Source: M2408 sp046303515 (GTDB lineage: Bacteria > Bacteroidota > Bacteroidia > Flavobacteriales_D > Crocinitomicaceae). From it: a stretch of DNA of 64,000 nt. Below the pieces are notes generated by a model. The model worked only from the letters and a program-made list of their open reading frames with translations. It ran no database searches and was not told the DNA's origin. Of this stretch, positions 61,876 through 64,000 are shown one piece after another. A program made the position numbers and the translations under genes. Positions within the stretch are counted from its first letter, which is position 1. Each line of letters opens with the position of its first letter. The stretch is taken from positions 18,975-82,974 of the forward strand of contig JBKCGI010000158.1 of the NCBI GenBank assembly GCA_046303515.1, in the 5' to 3' direction.

Positions 61876-62297
61876 AATAATTTTAAAGTGGTAAAGTTAA
61901 GATTTTTTGAAAAAGAGCACCCTTTTGTTAAAAAAAAGTTTGTTAATTTTAATTAATTGTATGCCTTAAGATGAAAGCAATTATGTGACAGTACACAATT
62001 TTACTTGATATTTTATGTTTCTAAATACTAAACACACATTATCTATTTTTATGCCACGGATGCACAGATTAGTAATTTTTTTTGCTAAATATTAAATTTC
62101 ACAAATTAGTAAAACGTCTGGCGATTGCCAGACTTATCTGTGTAATTTCGATAGTCAATTACAATTGCTTAAGTCTATAACTATTTAAATCTTTATTTGA
62201 CTTCTTCGCTGCTGACGCGTCGTGGTAAATAAATTTTACATTACTCTCTTGATAAATTTATTTTATTTTCTTAATTTAGCCTTAAATACAACTAAAC
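61876..62297. other. Non-coding gap with repeat-like structure
   Basis: No open frame of note lies in these 422 bases. The left third is plain A/T-rich DNA. From 62053 to 62150 there is a composite of repeats (listed separately). A self-complementary GACGCGTC occurs at 62214-62221 in a GC-rich island. The last 60 bases before the YraN gene are A/T-rich with no clear promoter. Confidence 0.5.
62053..62142. repeat. Composite inverted/direct repeat element
   Basis: CACAGAT (62063-62069) and ATCTGTG (62136-62142) are inverted outer arms. Inside are two direct copies of ATTAGTAA (62068-62075 and 62105-62112) and a perfect hairpin, GTCTGGC-GATT-GCCAGAC (62116-62133). The left edge reads GCCACGGATG. 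The nesting suggests a small non-autonomous mobile or REP-like element. Confidence 0.5.
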
Positions 62298-62651
62298 ATG
62301 ACCCAACAAGAACTAGGAATCTATGGCGAAGCCTTGGCCCAAGATTATTTAAAACAAAAAGATTATTTAATCATCAAATGTAATTACCGGTTTTTGAAAG
62401 CCGAAATCGATATCATTTGTGAAAAAAACGAAAAGTTAATCGTGGTTGAAGTAAAAACCCGGCAAACTGCTGAAATTGGTGAACCTTGGCGAGCGGTTAC
62501 GCGTTCAAAACAAAAACAAATCATCAAGGCGGCTAATTTTTACATTCAAAATCACAATGTGGATTTAGAAACACAGTTTGATATCATATCCATAGTGCAT
62601 AATTCGTTTCGAACTGAAATTGAACACATTGAAGATGCTTTTAGCGCTTGA
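62298..62651 (+). CDS. YraN family (UPF0102) endonuclease-like protein
   Basis: A 117-residue protein with the YraN pattern: GIYGEALAQDYLKQKDYLII, then KAEIDIICEKNEKLIVVEVK, which holds the nuclease-like Asp and Glu-x-Lys residues. These proteins have a Holliday-junction-resolvase-like fold; their role is unproven. Length and start are typical. Confidence 0.93.
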   Translation: MTQQELGIYGEALAQDYLKQKDYLIIKCNYRFLKAEIDIICEKNEKLIVVEVKTRQTAEIGEPWRAVTRSKQKQIIKAANFYIQNHNVDLETQFDIISIVHNSFRTEIEHIEDAFSA

Positions 62652-62673
62652 ATTATTTAATGTATAAAAGAAA

Positions 62674-63402
62674 TTAAGCCTCAATTTCTCCTACTAACAC
62701 TAAAGTTTCTTTTGAAGCAGCTTGTTCAGCAGATTTTTTAGAGTTGCCAATTCCACGACCATATGCCTTTTCATTGATTAGGACCTCAATTTCATATTGC
62801 CAATTTCCTTGAATGTTTTCCTCCTTTACAACAACGAATTCGAGTGTTAAATGCGATTTTTGACACCAAATAAATAAGCGTGATTTAAAATCAATTTCTT
62901 CTTCTAAGATTTTATTTAGATCAGCGTATTTTCTAAAAATGTGGTGATTAATTGTTTTTTTAACTGCTTCAAAACCTCCGTCTAGGTAAATTGCTCCTAT
63001 AATGGCTTCAAAAGCATTTCCTTCTAAAGTTGAAAGATTGATTGTTCTACCTTTGTGGTAACGAATGATTGATTTTAAATCCAAGGCTTCAGCAATTTCT
63101 GAAAGCGTTTTTCTACTGACTACTTTTGATTTAATTTTGGTCAAATAACCTTCGTCTTCATTAGGAAATCGTAAGTACAACAATTCGGCAATTACAGCAT
63201 CTAATATCGCATCACCTAAATATTCTAAGCGTTCGTTAGAATAAGTTATCGTATCATTATTAGCTAAAGATTTATGTGTTATAGCTGTAACGAAATAAGA
63301 AATGTTTTGAGGTCTGTAAGCGAATTTTTTTAGTACAAAAGAAATCAGTTCGAGTTCTTCCTTCGAGCGTTGTTCTTCTTTCCTAAAAAGTTTCTTGAAC
63401 AA
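62674..63402 (-). CDS. rnc: Ribonuclease III
   Basis: A 242-residue double-strand-specific RNase that processes rRNA and structured RNAs. The signature NERLEYLGDAILDAVIAEL carries the catalytic acidic residues, and FEAIIGAIYLDGGF is the second conserved block. The C-terminal dsRNA-binding domain spans about 165-240 (IGNSKKSAEQAASKETL). It starts 4 bases after the fabF stop, the usual Bacteroidetes order fabF-rnc. Confidence 0.96.
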   Translation of the reverse strand: MFKKLFRKEEQRSKEELELISFVLKKFAYRPQNISYFVTAITHKSLANNDTITYSNERLEYLGDAILDAVIAELLYLRFPNEDEGYLTKIKSKVVSRKTLSEIAEALDLKSIIRYHKGRTINLSTLEGNAFEAIIGAIYLDGGFEAVKKTINHHIFRKYADLNKILEEEIDFKSRLFIWCQKSHLTLEFVVVKEENIQGNWQYEIEVLINEKAYGRGIGNSKKSAEQAASKETLVLVGEIEA

Positions 63403-63406
63403 GTTT

Positions 63407-64000
63407 TTACGCTTTGAATTTTTTTACGATCACAGAAGTGTTGTGTCCTCCAAATCCAAAAGTATTTGACAAGGCAACATTCACAGTTCTTTTCTGAGGT
63501 GTGTTGAAGGTAAAATTCAATTTGTTATCCAATTCAGGATCATCTGTAAAGTGATTGATTGTTGGTGGTACGATATCGTGAACAACAGACATGATACAAG
63601 CAATTGCTTCAATTGCTCCTGCTGCACCCAATAAGTGTCCAGTCATCGATTTTGTTGAGCTGATGTTTAAGTTGTAAGCATGCTCACCAAAAACCGCTGC
63701 AATCGCCTTAGTTTCTGCAATATCACCTAATGGAGTTGAAGTTCCATGCACATTTACATAATCCACATCAGTTGGTAATAATTCAGCATCACTTAAAGCT
63801 TCAATCATTACGTTTCTTGCGCCAATTCCATCTGGATGAGGAGCTGTCATGTGATAAGCATCACCAGACATTCCACCACCAGCCACTTCGGCATAAATTT
63901 TTGCACCACGTTTTACTGCGTGCTCGTATTCTTCTAGAATTAATGCTCCAGCACCTTCTCCTAAAACAAAACCATCTCTATCCGCATCAAATGGACGAGA
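63407..64000 (-). CDS. fabF: 3-oxoacyl-ACP synthase II (C-terminal part)
   Basis: The frame is open to the window edge, giving 197 residues of the C-terminal half. It extends beyond the internal ATG at 63886: RPFDADRDGFVLGEGAGALI reads in frame upstream. The catalytic histidines are in VNVHGTSTPLGD and STKSMTGHLLGAAGA; the active-site cysteine lies outside the window. The end (NTFGFGGHNTSVIVKKF) is typical. The enzyme extends acyl chains in fatty acid synthesis and is coupled to rnc. Confidence 0.96.
   Translation of the reverse strand, partial: SRPFDADRDGFVLGEGAGALILEEYEHAVKRGAKIYAEVAGGGMSGDAYHMTAPHPDGIGARNVMIEALSDAELLPTDVDYVNVHGTSTPLGDIAETKAIAAVFGEHAYNLNISSTKSMTGHLLGAAGAIEAIACIMSVVHDIVPPTINHFTDDPELDNKLNFTFNTPQKRTVNVALSNTFGFGGHNTSVIVKKFKA

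Noticed and set aside
62053..62142. CRISPR array
   Set aside because: There are only two short direct copies of an octamer, with no regular repeat-spacer pattern and no cas genes.

Overview
The window looks like a chromosomal segment from a low-GC Bacteroidetes bacterium, most likely of the order Flavobacteriales; a Crocinitomicaceae-like member is a guess. Reasons: Bacteroidetes-type -7 boxes (TAnnTTTG) sit before many genes; two proteins carry type IX secretion (T9SS) C-terminal sorting domains; several lipoproteins have short Ser-Cys lipoboxes; sensors carry periplasmic propellers; and there are four ECF sigma factors. Start codons include TTG and GTG. No phage, IS element or CRISPR array was seen.

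Layout. 1-3.3 kb: end of a YqhD-type alcohol dehydrogenase and an AddB-like nuclease. 3.3-5.9 kb: operon of lipoprotein, ECF sigma factor, and a membrane protein with an anti-sigma-like N-terminus and a barrel-like C-terminus. 6-10.8 kb: housekeeping genes (aspS, bacilliredoxin, tatD, asparaginase). 10.8-11.3 kb: tRNA-Ser(GGA) followed by two broken copies of its 3' end, each with its own terminator. 11.3-17.3 kb: a T9SS LamG protein, a long-form PurF, a DUF547 lipoprotein and a helical-repeat protein. 17.3-21.4 kb: LytTR regulator, propeller histidine kinase and small lipoprotein. 21.4-26.6 kb: a possibly frameshifted mini-gene, MarC, a second sigma/anti-sigma/sensor operon, a GNAT protein and a solo ECF sigma factor. 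26.8-31.4 kb: ManC, SprT-like, MlaE/MlaF and an M28 peptidase. 31.4-36.3 kb: outer-membrane barrel plus large TPR protein. 36.4-42.9 kb: FtsE, UvrC, queuosine precursor transporter, ThiL and Dxs. 43-45 kb: compact arsenosugar cluster. 45.1-47.1 kb: FecI/FecR-like pair and a small exported protein. 47.1-54.4 kb: T9SS lectin-like adhesin, tail-specific protease, LIC11966-like protein and GH3 protein. 54.6-58.8 kb: 1404-residue propeller/membrane/PAS/PP2C sensor. 58.9-64 kb: BlaI-like repressor, C1 peptidase, saccharopine dehydrogenase, YraN, RNase III and the end of FabF.

How they fit together. Most of the accessory content is envelope sensing and signalling: four ECF sigma factors (three with membrane partners), two propeller sensors with different outputs (histidine kinase and PP2C phosphatase), and secreted or surface proteins. 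The most unusual features are the tRNA-Ser 3'-end repeat array, the sigma factor/anti-sigma-barrel operon, the propeller-PP2C protein, a palindromic repeat inside the start of the M28 peptidase gene, and the reduced arsenosugar cluster. All functional calls come from reading motifs by eye; no database search was run.
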